Under the pieces are notes generated by a model. The model was not told the origin of the DNA and searched no databases. It worked only from the letters and a program-made list of their open reading frames with translations. DNA of 64,000 nt from Bacteroidota bacterium. GTDB lineage: Bacteria > Bacteroidota > Bacteroidia > 2-12-FULL-35-15. How positions within the stretch are numbered: the first letter of the stretch is position 1; each line of letters opens with the position of its first letter. Positions 34,701 to 39,335 of the stretch are shown here, piece by piece. The translations under genes were made by a program, and so were the position numbers. The stretch covers positions 1 to 64,000 of the forward strand of contig JAOQAG010000016.1 of assembly GCA_025963715.1 (NCBI GenBank), given 5' to 3'.

Positions 34701-35017
34701 ACCGCGTTGCTCTGATCCACCGTGGCCGGTGTATTATAATCGAAAACCCTTACCAGGCAGTTCGTCGATGAGGTGTTTGGGATTGTCCATGAATACGAAG
34801 TTGCTGCAAGGTTAGTTGCCAGCGATGTCCAGGTGCTTCCGCCATTTGTGGAATAATCAACGGAAAAAAATCCGGAGGTACCGACTGATGTCCATGTGAT
34901 ATTATGAACAGTACAACCAGCCCAGATCTCGCCGCCATTTGGGGAAGACACGTTGATTGTTTGGGCATTTACAATAGATGTAAATACCACCGCAAGGAGG
35001 AGTAGTAATTTTTTCAT
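19433..35017 (-). CDS. Giant T9SS-secreted modular repeat protein (~5,194 aa)
   Basis: I place the start at 35017 (internal Met27 of the ORF), where MKKLLLLLAVVFTSIVNAQ is a clear signal peptide. Order of modules: about 23 Ig/Fn-like repeats of ~97 residues with PNGGE..W.....ITW and IPNTPSTQCLVRV signatures; about 19 shorter repeats (TICxGxSTxLxASG..YSWxPATGLS..TTTTYTVT); an SBBP-type beta-propeller and a second beta-sandwich domain, each inserted inside one of those repeats; eight PKD-like repeats (ITGxxxxCxGxxxxYSV..LPGGWSGTSTT..NxCG); and a type A T9SS sorting domain (VYPNPFIDYTT to KLVVQ). It should be secreted across the outer membrane and anchored or released, acting as an adhesin or matrix protein. 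The module calls are firm; ligand and role are unknown. Confidence 0.92.
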   Translation of the reverse strand: MKKLLLLLAVVFTSIVNAQTINVSSPNGGEIWAGCTVHNITWTSVGTSGFFSVDYSTNGGSTWTSLATNLAATSYSWTIPNTSSTNCLVRVFDYNTPATVDQSNAVFTITAPLILTSPNGGESWQVGGPTHNITWVATGTGANLTLEYSINAGSSWTTITTTAVASSGSYTWTIPNTPSNQCLVRIRDVATPCMTDASDNLFTIAPGTPTFTVTAPNTATTYYAFQTYTITWTSQYIVNPNVMIEYSTDNGTTWITIVASVANSGSYNWTVPNTPSNQCLVRVSEFGNPSANDVSNVDFTISSPVITVSAPNTALTYYVANTYTITWSNTTLSGPNVKLEYSIDNGASWITIIASTNNVNSYNWTVPNTPSTQCLVRVSDALTPAISDVSNVDFTIAPQFITVTSPNGSENYPGCSSQTITWTRGGTLNNAKIEYSLDGGATWTTIVASYNAGAGTSCSYTWGTVPNTPSTNCLIRVTDISIPTATDVSNGAFTISQNTAIIVNTPNGGEVWQVGGPTQNITWAAVGTSTNLTIQYSTDNGATWITITTTANAASGTYPWTIPNTPSTTCLVKIYDVSNTCKFDISNAVFTISPPTPVITVTNPNTALTYYVASVNTISWNSAYLSSSFVKIEYSIDNGATWISIVASVANSGSYSWTTPNTPSTQCLVRVSEFGNPVVNDISNVDFTIASPFITVTSPNTGTENWQGCSSQTITWNRGGTTNNDKIEYSLDGGATWITIVTSYNAGAGTSCSYTWGTVPNTPSTNCLIRVTDVSLPAATDLSNNPFTISQNTAIIVNTPNGGESWQVGGPAQNITWAAAGTSTNLTIQYSTDNGATWITITTTANAASGLYVWTIPNTPSSQCLVKIYDAANPCKFDLSNAVFTIAPPTEIITVTAPNTAVTYYVANTYSITWTSAYLVSSFVKLEYSIDNGASWITIVASVANSGVYNWTVPNTPSTQCLVRVSEFGTPAVNDISNVDFTIAPQFITVTSPNTGTENWPGCSTQTITWTRGGTTNNDKIDYSLDGGATWITLIASYNAGAGTSCSYSWAGIPNTPSTNCLVRVTDVSIPTATDISNNPFTISPNTSIIVTAPNGGENWQVGGPTQNITWAAVGTSTNLTIQYSINNGSTWTTITTTANAASGLYVWTIPNTPSNQCLVKIYDAANPCKFDISDALFTISPGTPTFTVTAPNTAVTYYALQTYTITWTSQYIVNPNVMIEYSINNGASWITIVSSVANSGSYNWTVPNTPSTQCLVRVSEFGNPSANDISNVDFTISSPVITVTAPNTALTYYVANTYTITWSNTTLSGPNVKLEYSIDNGASWITIVAATNNVNSYNWTVPNTPSTQCLVKVSDAASPATFDVSNVDFTIASQFIIVTSPNGGENFQGCSSQTITWNRGGTVNNAKIEYSLDGGATWTTIVASYNAGAGTSCSYTWGTVPNTPSTNCLIRVTDVSVPTATDVSNFPFSIIQNTAIIVNTPNGGEIWQVGGPTQNITWAAVGTSTNLTIQYSTDNGATWNTITTTANAASGTYPWTIPNTPSTQCLVKIFDASNTCKFDVSNATFTISPPTPVITVTAPNTAVTYYVANAYNINWTSAYLSSSFVKIEYSIDNGASWISIVASVANSGSYTWTVPNTPSTQCLVRVSEFGNPSVNDISNVDFTIAPQFITVTSPNGGENWQGCSTQTITWTRGGTTNNAKIEYSINGGTTWITLNASYNGGAGTTCSYTWAPIPNTPSTNCLVRVTDVSIPTATDISNTPFTIPLNTSIIVTAPNGGEVWQVGGPTQNITWAAVGTSTNLTIQYSTDNGATWTTITTTAVASSGLYNWTIPNTPGTQCLVRIYDAANPCKIDQSDAVFTILPGTPFITVTAPNTAVTYYVGSTYSINWNYAYLSSSFVKIEYSIDNGGTWIVISAAYTNTGSYSWTVPNTPSTQCLVRVSDYGNLSTNDISNVDFTIAPAIVVTAPNGGENLGSCTTTSINWTAGGCSGNYKLEYSINGGGAWTTIVASYAATTTGACSYTWTLPTTPSANCLVRVSDASVPTKIDQSNAVFTISPAITVTQPNFGGSYVVGSVLNITWTSSGVSNFYNIEYSTNGGSTWTTIVFNTNITTNTYAWTIPNAPSTNCLVRITDNVNTCKRDQSDVVFTITTTTPAITVTAPNGGENWQTCSTQNINWNASGTSGTYNLDYSTNGGSTWTSIITSYAAAGSTCSYAWSVPNTISSSCLVRVTDAVVGTRIDQSDAAFNITGLALTASGTATICNGNSTPLTASGTASYSWLPVTGLSATNISNPIANPSTTTTYTVTGTTGGCSNTATVTITVNPVPTVGVSPSTIAICTGGSTTLMASGAAAYTWLPATGLSSTTAPTVTAAPTGTTTYTVTGTTGGCAATATSAITVNPIPTVATSGSGTICNGASANLNATGATTYTWSPGTGLSSTTVANPTASPTTSITYTVSGTSLGCTATASVPVTVNPLPNISTSGNVSICLGSSAVVTASGATSYNWSPGAGLSNPNIANPSVSPAATTTYTITGTTAGCSNTTTVIVTVNPVPTVTATGTTTVCQGTSTPLTASGATTYSWSPAAGLSSTTSPTPTATPGTTTTYTVTGTSGGCTATATVTITVTPIPVVSVSGTTTICNGTSTNLTANGATNYSWLPTTGLSAANINNPVANPTATTTYTVTGSTGSCSATTTVTLTVNPIPNVTAIGTATVCAGTSTSLNASGAVTYVWTPATGLSNANVANPVATPATTTTYTVNGTSTGCSASTSVTVTVTPLPVISVSGTTGICSGGSTALTASGATTYSWAPATGLSATNIANPIASPTTTTTYTVSGTFGSCTGTTTVTITVNPIPVINVSGTTTICNGSSTSLSASGASTSYAWLPATGLSNASINNPVANPTTTTTYTVTGTSGGCSGSTTVTITVNPAPTVAAGGTATICSGTSTPLSASGATTYSWLPTTGLSSPTVANPNASPATTTTYTVTGTTAGCTGTATVTITVVPTPTVAATGGSTICAGSSATLNATGATTYSWLPATGLSNPNIANPSASPATTTTYTVTGTNGSCSNTATVTISVNPVPTVAATGTATICSGSSTPLSATGATTYSWLPTTGLSNASIANPTATPATTTTYTVTGTSLGCSASATVTITVNPTPTANAGSPATICLGSGGTTLNASGGTMYSWLPATGLSATNIANPTANPTSTTTYTVTVGNGSCSSTASVTVTVNTLPSVNAGSDASINCSGSATLSASGGTTYTWLPTAGLSNPNIANPIATPAATTSYTVTGTTGGCSGTDVVVVTVSPLTANAGPNVTICAGTSTTLGGSATGATTTYAWTSAQRFGSTGADRGLATAADAAGNQYITGTFNGTVTFGTFTLTSAGGYDTYIVKVSPAGTVLWAQRGGGASSELGNGIAVDPSGNVYVTGYMTTGSATFGSFTITSAGSNDVFLAKYNSTGTCQWALRAGGASSDLSNGIAADASGVWITGTFTGASVGFGSGVTISAHTATDEDLFVARYNSAGICQWAAAGGSSNNVEAGTGVSVDAAGNAYMTGYSRGTTTFGTFSLPVNADGDLLVVKYNSTGVCQWAKYGGSVGAGDYGRAIVTDGAGNSYVTGSIGGTSGFFGSLTTTGPGSDAFITKYNSAGVEQWAKAIGGTGADAFYGICLDPLSGNIYATGYSTSASVTIGSSVLTSFGASGQVLLGIFNSSGTGLFGIKSNSVSPGGDYAYGIGADGAGNAYITGTFNATGGTTATFGSTTLTSSGAGDAYIAKLLTTSSLSYAWSPATGLSSTTVASPTATPTSTTNYVLTVTSGSCTSSDTVLVTVAPAPTASVSAPATICSGSSTTLTATGGTTYSWLPVTGLSSPTVASPVASPTTTTTYTVTVSNGGSCTSTATVTITVNPAPVANAGSDVTIACGGSTTLGASGGSTYSWSPTAGLSNPNIANPVATPASTITYTVTVSNGSCSSTDAVVVTTGNLTANAGPDVTICSGNSTTLSGSSTGGSSTAWVNIATSYNYTQAVGTYTAITGGTVWLNGASTSMDDVVSGAVTIPSFTYNNVAYTTAYICTNGFISLGSTVPGTTDYNPISSLNTYAGGVISAFGVDLNKSTTGTPEIRYQTVGNEFIVQYQDMGRYASTGTLDRVSFQIRLNTVTKQINIVYKAPTTVGAGTSYPEIGLRGADNTFATNVHNRTVTSSTGPWVNSTRGSVPSDYCYFSSGSPTTIPGNGTTFTWSVPASTTTTYAWTPPTGLSSTTIANPVATPTTTTTYTLTATNGSCTAVDMVTVTVLSGSSVSAGADVAICGGGNTTLTATGGGTYLWAPATGLSATNIANPVATPTTTTTYTVTVSNGTCSFTDNVVVTVNPLPAQPSAITGSTTVCSGSTATYSITPVSGATSYTWTLPGGWTGTSTTPSITATATTTGGTISVVANNACGTGLAQTLAVNISTIPTQPVAITGATIVCQGLGTTYSVAAVSGATSYTWVLPSGWSGTSTTNSISATAGTTGGTISITANSSCGTSTAQTLAITVNPVPAQPAAISGNTSFCSGTSQTYSVTVDPSATSYTWSLPGGWSGTSTTNTINATAGTSSGSIIVTANNGCGSSTPQSLAVIVNSAPAQPSAMTGTNSICPGSAAVYSVTNDPSATFYSWTLPGGWSGSSISNLITATANTSGGTISVTANNGCGASTPQSMVININSAPVQPGAITGSTTICSGTNNTYAVATDPNVTNYVWSLPGGWSGTSTTNTISATANATSGTITVTPGNACGLGTAQTVNITVNTTPAQPAAITGTTTICEGTTQTYSVPADAAATGYTWTLPGDWSGTSSTETITATAGVMNGNIMVTADNACGSSTAQSVAVTVNPLPVFPVAITGNNTVCGASTQVYSVPADATATSFNWTLPGGWSGTSTTETISVTTNGTSGTISVYASNGCGNGGMQQLAIDVQSAPVQPTLVAADSIICDGAVASFQVNTDPNASGYTWTLPATWTGTSTTNGITTTATTNSGIVSVTENNACGTSTALNINVTVNPLPNVSLTSFTPVCDNGPAFTLSGGSPAGGTYSGTGVTGGTTFTPTTSGAGTFVITYTYSDANSCANNDTSNIVVDLCTGVAAANENNTVTVYPNPFIDYTTVSIGKSIQLNGTEIHIFDVLGKEVMILSNIHTYDVRVDRKDLTKGVYFYRLINDNKEISSGKLVVQ
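19946..21925 (-). repeat. Eight PKD-like ~82-residue repeats
   Basis: Units of about 246 bases encode PxAITGxxxxCxGxxxxYSVxxDxxATSYTW-like sequence followed by LPGGWSGTSTTN and NACG. Two Cys per unit are placed for an internal disulfide. A single shorter domain with SGGSPAGGTYSGTGV separates them from the sorting domain. Confidence 0.85.
22310..23010 (-). other. Beta-sandwich domain inserted in an Ig-like repeat
   Basis: Between TICSGNSTTLSGSSTGGSST and TTTTYAWTPPTGLSS lies a ~230-residue foreign module (AWVNIATSYNYTQ.. to ..TTFTWSVPAS). It contains NGFISLGSTVPGTTDYNPIS and GVDLNKSTTGTPEIRY, as in Bacteroidota secreted-protein domains that begin with a Phe/Tyr-rich strand. The repeat resumes at exactly the point where its neighbours continue. 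Confidence 0.75.
23690..25020 (-). other. SBBP beta-propeller inserted in an Ig-like repeat
   Basis: About 440 residues of seven or more blades with the pattern GxGIAVDxxGNxYVTGxxxG and TFGxxxLTSxGxxDxFxxKYNxxGxxxWA. The module is bracketed by TICAGTSTTLGGSATGATTT and SYAWSPATGLSSTTV, which are the two halves of one Ig-like repeat. Confidence 0.85.
28275..34965 (-). repeat. 23 N-terminal Ig/Fn-like repeats with higher-order periodicity
   Basis: Units of about 290 bases fall into subtypes A (TSPNxGxENWxGCSxQTITW), B (TPNGGExWQVGGPTQNITW), C (TAPNTAVTYYVANxYxITW) and C' (ending SNTTLSGPN). The order from the N-terminus is start unit, then B C C' A B C A B C A, then again B C C' A B C A B C, then three divergent units. 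The two blocks are offset by 2,928 bp, in frame. Confidence 0.85.
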
Positions 35018-35279
35018 TTCAGGAAGTAAGTAGTTTTGCGTGTTTAGTGTTTCATTTTCGCGGTGCAATGATAGTGAAATACAGATTAGTAACATTTATT
35101 TGTTAATAAATATTAAAACGGATTGGCTGTGTTGTTCTTTTTTGTATATAAAGAAAATGTATATCTTGTTGTTAATCAGTGGTTTGAATTGTTTGGCGGG
35201 AAGGTTTGTTAACGATTTTTTAATTCCGGGTGGAGGAGGTGTTTTTTCGGCAAAACAGCAATTTTTTCCGATTTATTAA

Positions 35280-35510
35280 TAAAGCCACAGATTCACAGAA
35301 AAACAATTAAAAATTCAGCACAAAAGGCACAAAAGAAAACATAAGAAGAGATGTAACATATCAATGTTTTAAGTGTGTTTAACAAACACAGTCTTATGTT
35401 TTCTTTTGTGCCTTTTGTGGTAGAAAGGGGCGGAGCACATATTAGCATGTTACACATCGCCTTTCACTTTTCTTTTGTACCTTTTGTGGTAGAAAAATAA
35501 CACAGTTCAA
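35280..35510. repeat. Repeat-filled spacer, CACAAAAGGCACAAAAG words in inverted order
   Basis: After a CCACAGATTCACAGA word (35284-35300), the arm GGCACAAAAGAAAACATAAG (35325-35346) faces its complement CTTATGTTTTCTTTTGTGCC (35392-35412). A third diverged copy follows at 35468-35495. The spacer 35018-35578 otherwise contains the giant gene's promoter region (A/T-rich, 35030-35110) and no gene I can support. Confidence 0.75.
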
Positions 35511-35566
35511 CAGCGGAGGTGCATAATTATTTTTCGATTTTTTAATCTGTGAACCGGTGGCTGTTC

Positions 35567-35574
35567 TATATTTG
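35567..35574 (+). promoter_or_regulatory. -7 box TATATTTG four bases before a start codon
   Basis: The box is an exact TAnnTTTG match and ends only 4 bases before ATG 35579, so transcription would begin at or beside the start codon. The message would be leaderless or nearly so. Confidence 0.4.
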
Positions 35575-35578
35575 CCGC

Positions 35579-35932
35579 ATGCAAAAACTCCGTCATTACG
35601 AAAATCTCCACATTCCGCTCTGGCTCTTAAAAGATACCTGCTGGATGCTTCAATGGAAAGCCCTGGGTGTTACCATGATCGTTCCTACCATGTCCGTTGC
35701 TGTGATCATTGCAGTAAAAACATGGCGTGAGCGTGATGATGAATTCTGGATCAACCTCGCTATTTGTTTTTGGATCGCAGCCAATTCCTATTGGATGATC
35801 TGTGAATTTACAGGACACGAAAAAATAAAAGATTATGCAGGATTTCCTTTCCTCGTGGGGATGATCTGCGTAGCGTGGTTTTATATCAAACGACTGATCA
35901 TCAATAAAGACGACAAGAGTATTTTGGATTAA
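35579..35932 (+). CDS. Small conserved membrane protein, unknown function
   Basis: I start at ATG 35579 (residue 11 of the listed ORF, which opens with GTG), giving 117 residues: MQKLRHYENLHIPLWLLKDTCW. Three hydrophobic helices lie around VTMIVPTMSVAVIIAV, INLAICFWIAANSYWMI and FPFLVGMICVAWFYIK. The Trp-rich HIPLWLLKDTCW start and ICFWIAANSYWM are distinctive, and I have the impression of a conserved Bacteroidota membrane family without known function. It is bordered by repeat spacers on both sides and appears monocistronic. Confidence 0.65.
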   Translation: MQKLRHYENLHIPLWLLKDTCWMLQWKALGVTMIVPTMSVAVIIAVKTWRERDDEFWINLAICFWIAANSYWMICEFTGHEKIKDYAGFPFLVGMICVAWFYIKRLIINKDDKSILD

Positions 35933-35937
35933 TATTC

Positions 35938-36078
35938 GTTCACTGGTTCAATAGTTTATTGGTTCATTAGTCGCCAGGCCCAGGCTAAATAACCAAAGCA
36001 CAGTTAGCGCACATACAGCATAAGTTTAGAAAACACACAGCACACCAATGAACTATTGAACCAATAAACCAATAAACC
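35938..36078. repeat. GGTTCATT-family inverted repeat
   Basis: Arms ACTGGTTCAATAGTTTATTG (35941 on) and CAATGAACTATTGAACCAAT (36045 on) are mirror images, each with an internal 8-base period (CCAATAAA). The loop contains ACACACAGCACACC, the hub sequence found beside other repeat words. Confidence 0.8.
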
Positions 36079-36081
36079 TTT

Positions 36082-36741
36082 TTATGTCAATCCCGTGTAC
36101 TTCAGATTTTTGCTTGCCAATACAATGTAAAATATATCAATAATCAAATACGCAACCACCATGGCGATGATCCAATGATTTTGCGGCCAGTGCATGATGA
36201 TCATCGCACCGCAAAACAAACTGCCGAGCATGCGGCTCCATGCAGCGATATACGAAATCCCTTTTTCCAGTGGCGCCCGCAACATCATTCCCAAACACGA
36301 TGCGGAAATTAATAACTGGATCGCGTAAGCGGAATTGGCCCCGATCGGATTTTCATTTCCATCCTTAATATAAAAATACAATACAGCCAGCCATGCTAAA
36401 ATGGAGTACGCAAAAAATGCTTTGAAATATTTCTGGTTCTGCGGAAGCACCTGTTTATAACCATACCGGAACATACTGAACACAATAAAACAATCAAGCG
36501 CAAACCAGCCGTAATAACCAATTTGAATGATTTCGCCCATATCCTGGCGAAAAACGAAGGCCCACAAAAATTCCCATGCAAAGTTGGCGCCCACTACGCT
36601 TGCCGAGATGCCTACAAATTTATATTTGATAATTCCCCTGATCACAAATACATAACAAAGGATCCAGAAAAAAGCGCCGATCCCGAATAAAATTAATTCC
36701 GGCAGCGTGTACGTTGCCCTGTTTAACCAATAGTTGCTCAT
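36082..36741 (-). CDS. Seven-helix membrane protein, probable Pyr4/PaxB-type terpene cyclase
   Basis: A 219-residue protein with seven predicted transmembrane helices and little else. Its length and layout match the membrane terpene cyclases of the Pyr4/PaxB family, which protonate an epoxide or alkene of a prenyl chain. In Pyr4 two acidic residues (Glu63 and Asp218, from memory) are needed. Here Glu57 lies in helix 2 (GANFAWEFLWAF) and Asp202 in helix 7 (LIIDIFYIVL), with Asp83 at helix 3 (WFALDCF). It is 14 bases after a phytoene-desaturase-type flavoenzyme gene, which fits isoprenoid chemistry. The family call is by motif only. An unrelated seven-helix protein remains possible. Confidence 0.5.
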   Translation of the reverse strand: MSNYWLNRATYTLPELILFGIGAFFWILCYVFVIRGIIKYKFVGISASVVGANFAWEFLWAFVFRQDMGEIIQIGYYGWFALDCFIVFSMFRYGYKQVLPQNQKYFKAFFAYSILAWLAVLYFYIKDGNENPIGANSAYAIQLLISASCLGMMLRAPLEKGISYIAAWSRMLGSLFCGAMIIMHWPQNHWIIAMVVAYLIIDIFYIVLASKNLKYTGLT

Positions 36742-36755
36742 GATTTCCGTTTTTT

Positions 36756-38450
36756 TTAAATTATTTTTTTTATAAATACAATGATCTTGTGCAATGTTTC
36801 AAACCCAAACGGCAAATGTCCGCTCCACTGTAAACCTTGCTCATAGCGCTTTTTATCCTTCCAGCGGATCAGCTTTAAAATAAAAGGTTCCTGTAAATCA
36901 TAAATTTTACATTTTGCCGCATTGCTTTTCGATGCATCTAAAATATTATTTACTGCGCGCTTTGCCGCTTCATTCGCGCCTTCCATAGTCGCTAAGTCGG
37001 TGTTGGTTTTTACATAATCCGATGCCAGGAAAAAATTTGGGATCTGTGTATACGAGTATGGGCGAAGGTCCCAGGAGTTAACCGTATTTACCAAAAGTGG
37101 TTCTTTGTTTTCCACATGCGCATTAAATTCAATATCCGGATCAATAAACGAGGTGTGGAGATCTTCATCCCTCAGCACCATTTTTCCGTTCACATTCAAA
37201 CTTCGTTTCAGCTGTGCCCAGATCTCTTTCACGATCTCGTCCTTACTGCAATTTTTTGCCGTTTTGCCATAAATAATTCCGGGTGTATCCCAATCGGAAA
37301 CATCCACCGATAAAATGCCTTTGATGTGTCCGTCGCCGTATTTCGACAAGTCCACATTTTTCCAGAATTGCTTTTGTGAAATAGAAGTCAGCGCCCAGGG
37401 CGTATCAATGTAAATGGCATGTCCGTGGATCAGCGGCAGATCATTATTCAGATAAAACTGGGAGCCGTTCATCCATGAAACTTCCGTACTTAATAATTTT
37501 ACATTCGCCAGTGTTGGATCCAGGTAAATTAAATTATCATCCAGCAGAGGTGCAATACGCTCCACCGGCATGGCCGAAATGTAGTAATCAGCAGTAACAA
37601 TTAATTCGCTTCCGTCTTCTTGTTTTACCGTCACGGAAGTAATTTGTTTTTTATCGCTGTTGATCTTTACGGTCGGACAATTAATAAAAAATTGTACGCC
37701 TTGTTCCTTCAAATGCTTTACCCATGGGTTGATCCAGGCTTCGTTCGTAGGTGCATTCAGGATGCGGTCGCTGCTCATGCCCGGCGAGGCAATATCAAAC
37801 ATCAGTTGTAAAAACACATCGCCGCCGGTTTTTGTACTCGCTACTTCGGCGCGTGCAGCCACCAGCGTACGGGTAAGCCCGCGTACAAACATGGTGCGGT
37901 ATGCTTCCGAACGGTTATCGGCATCCAGGAACTCCCACCAGCCAATGCGCTCGTACTCATTCTTGCGCCGGTTGCGGCAGCTCGTCATTAATTGCCAGAC
38001 TTTCTCTGCAAAAAATTCTTTGTCATCCTCGCTCAATCCAAGATCAACACCTTCTATATTTTGGAAAATTTCTTTGGCTTCTTTCAGCGAACGGGGAAAA
38101 CGTGCAGGCATTACCACAGCTTCCTTATCAAAACGCGCCATCAGGATCTGTGATGTTTCCGTTAAATTATCGAGCACGCCGTTTTTATTTCCCTGGAAAG
38201 GAATTTCCGCCATGGTAGCGGTGACGTGTTTGTAAAATCGTGGAAAAAAACGGAAGCCGTGTTCGCCCGGCAAATTTTTTCTGCCACCGGTGCCCGTGTC
38301 CGGAACGTCCACACTGCGGGCTTTTCCGCCCAACCAGTCTTTTGCTTCATACACTTCTACCGCAAAGCCGCGGTTGATCAGTTCGTGTGCGGCACTTAAA
38401 CCCGCCACACCGCCACCAAGAATGGCCACTTTTAATTTTTGTTTTTGCAT
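36756..38450 (-). CDS. FAD-dependent amine-oxidase/phytoene-desaturase family oxidoreductase
   Basis: Start at ATG 38450 (Met13 of the ORF), giving 564 residues. The N-terminal FAD motif is VAILGGGVAGLSAAHEL with Glu in VEVYEAKDWLGGKARS, the GG doublet and following Arg of the family. GEHGFRFFPRFYKHVTATM is typical of phytoene/zeta-carotene desaturase and hydroxysqualene dehydroxylase (HpnE-like) relatives. The C-terminal FAD segment is FFLASDYVKTNTDLATMEGA followed by NEAAKRAVNNIL. Substrate is likely an isoprenoid. It is the first gene of a two-gene minus-strand unit with the possible membrane terpene cyclase. No carotenoid synthase or prenyltransferase is in the window. Confidence 0.82.
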   Translation of the reverse strand: MQKQKLKVAILGGGVAGLSAAHELINRGFAVEVYEAKDWLGGKARSVDVPDTGTGGRKNLPGEHGFRFFPRFYKHVTATMAEIPFQGNKNGVLDNLTETSQILMARFDKEAVVMPARFPRSLKEAKEIFQNIEGVDLGLSEDDKEFFAEKVWQLMTSCRNRRKNEYERIGWWEFLDADNRSEAYRTMFVRGLTRTLVAARAEVASTKTGGDVFLQLMFDIASPGMSSDRILNAPTNEAWINPWVKHLKEQGVQFFINCPTVKINSDKKQITSVTVKQEDGSELIVTADYYISAMPVERIAPLLDDNLIYLDPTLANVKLLSTEVSWMNGSQFYLNNDLPLIHGHAIYIDTPWALTSISQKQFWKNVDLSKYGDGHIKGILSVDVSDWDTPGIIYGKTAKNCSKDEIVKEIWAQLKRSLNVNGKMVLRDEDLHTSFIDPDIEFNAHVENKEPLLVNTVNSWDLRPYSYTQIPNFFLASDYVKTNTDLATMEGANEAAKRAVNNILDASKSNAAKCKIYDLQEPFILKLIRWKDKKRYEQGLQWSGHLPFGFETLHKIIVFIKKII

Positions 38451-38740
38451 AAAAGGATTGAAATTTCTTTTTTGCAAAATGTACACTTTTTTTATGTGCT
38501 TAGCAATCCAGTTTAGGAAGGAAACTTACAGGGTACAGATAAGGGTACAGATAGCAAACAGGAACGAATATTACGAATCTATGTGTGAACTGTGTATAAC
38601 GGAACGTGGATGAAACGGGTGTTGCGGATAAGAACAGATTTAGCATCGGTTGCATAAATATCGGAAAATACCCGAAAAAAACAGCTTACGCCCAGATTGG
38701 TATATTAGTACAAATTGGTATTTAGTAGATTTGCTTCTTC
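38451..38740. repeat. Spacer with TTRGTA words reaching into ribH
   Basis: No gene is seen. Notable: GGGTACAGATAAGGGTACAGATAG (a 13-base direct repeat, 38530-38555) and, at 38694-38733, CAGATTGGTATATTAGTACAAATTGG.., nearly identical over 40 bases to 11799-11838. The last copy overlaps the final codons and stop of ribH (ATC TAC TAA). Confidence 0.6.
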
Positions 38741-39213
38741 AACGCCACCATCTTTAACGCCGTCACAGCCGCTTCATCTCCTTTGTTTCCGTGTTTTCCA
38801 CCGGCTCTGTCCTGCGCCTGCTGCATGGTATTTGGGGTAAGTAAACCGAAGATCACGGGCTTGTTGTATTTCAGGCTTACATTGGTAACACCTTGTGCAA
38901 CCGCATCGCAGATAAAATCAAAATGGCGGGTTTCTCCCTGGATCACACAGCCCAGCGCAATTACTGCATCAATGGATTTATCTTCGCATAAGTATTGAGA
39001 ACCTAAGGTCAGTTCAAAACTCCCGGGCACAGTGGTGATGATGATATCGTCTTTTGATACGCCGTTTTTTACCAATGTAGCTACAGCACCGTCAAACAAG
39101 GCGCCTGTAATTTCCTGGTTCCATTCGGATAATACAATCCCAATGCGCATCCCTTTCCCGTTTGGAATAACTGTTTGATCGAAGTTGGATAAATTTTTTA
39201 ATGCTGATGACAT
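38722..39213 (-). CDS. ribH: 6,7-dimethyl-8-ribityllumazine synthase
   Basis: Penultimate enzyme of riboflavin synthesis: condenses 5-amino-6-ribitylaminouracil with 3,4-dihydroxy-2-butanone 4-phosphate. I start at ATG 39213 (MSSALKNLSNFDQT), giving 163 residues, the normal length. Signature segments: IGIVLSEWNQEITGAL, TVPGSFELTLGSQYL (substrate loop), ALGCVIQGETRHFDFIC with the catalytic His in RHFD, and KPVIFGLLTPNTMQQAQDRAGG. It would assemble as pentamers or 60-mers in the cytoplasm. It is downstream of the TPR gene with a terminator between, so it is probably transcribed on its own. Gene order ribH / TPR / recF recalls other Bacteroidota. Confidence 0.96.
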   Translation of the reverse strand: MSSALKNLSNFDQTVIPNGKGMRIGIVLSEWNQEITGALFDGAVATLVKNGVSKDDIIITTVPGSFELTLGSQYLCEDKSIDAVIALGCVIQGETRHFDFICDAVAQGVTNVSLKYNKPVIFGLLTPNTMQQAQDRAGGKHGNKGDEAAVTALKMVALKKQIY

Positions 39214-39275
39214 ATCGTGTGTGCGTTTTTTTGTGAAAATATTCTGTTGCAAAGATCAGGAATCCATCTTTGTCT

Positions 39276-39315
39276 GAAAAAAGAAAAGGTGACTTTTTTT
39301 CAAAAATCACCTTTT
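39276..39315 (-). terminator. Intrinsic terminator of the TPR gene
   Basis: Stem AAAAGGTGA / TCACCTTTT (39284-39292, 39307-39315) with a 14-base loop. Read on the minus strand it ends in CTTTTTTC. Confidence 0.7.
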
Positions 39316-39335
39316 AAAATTTTTATGCGAAAGAA

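Noticed and set aside
19589-34715. Dozens of plus-strand ORFs of 60-180 codons (for example 21894-22382, 25422-25934, 32882-33424)
   Set aside because: They lie antisense to the giant minus-strand gene, repeat with its repeat period, and have the odd composition (Val/Pro- or Arg/Cys-rich) expected of shadows of a biased repetitive sequence.
35018-35095. N-terminal 26 codons of the listed 5,220-codon ORF
   Set aside because: The signal peptide begins at Met27; the extension reads through the A/T-rich leader and is not signal-like.
35040-35279. 79-codon plus-strand ORF after the giant gene
   Set aside because: Overlaps the promoter region of the minus-strand gene, has no recognisable sequence and ends in repeat DNA.
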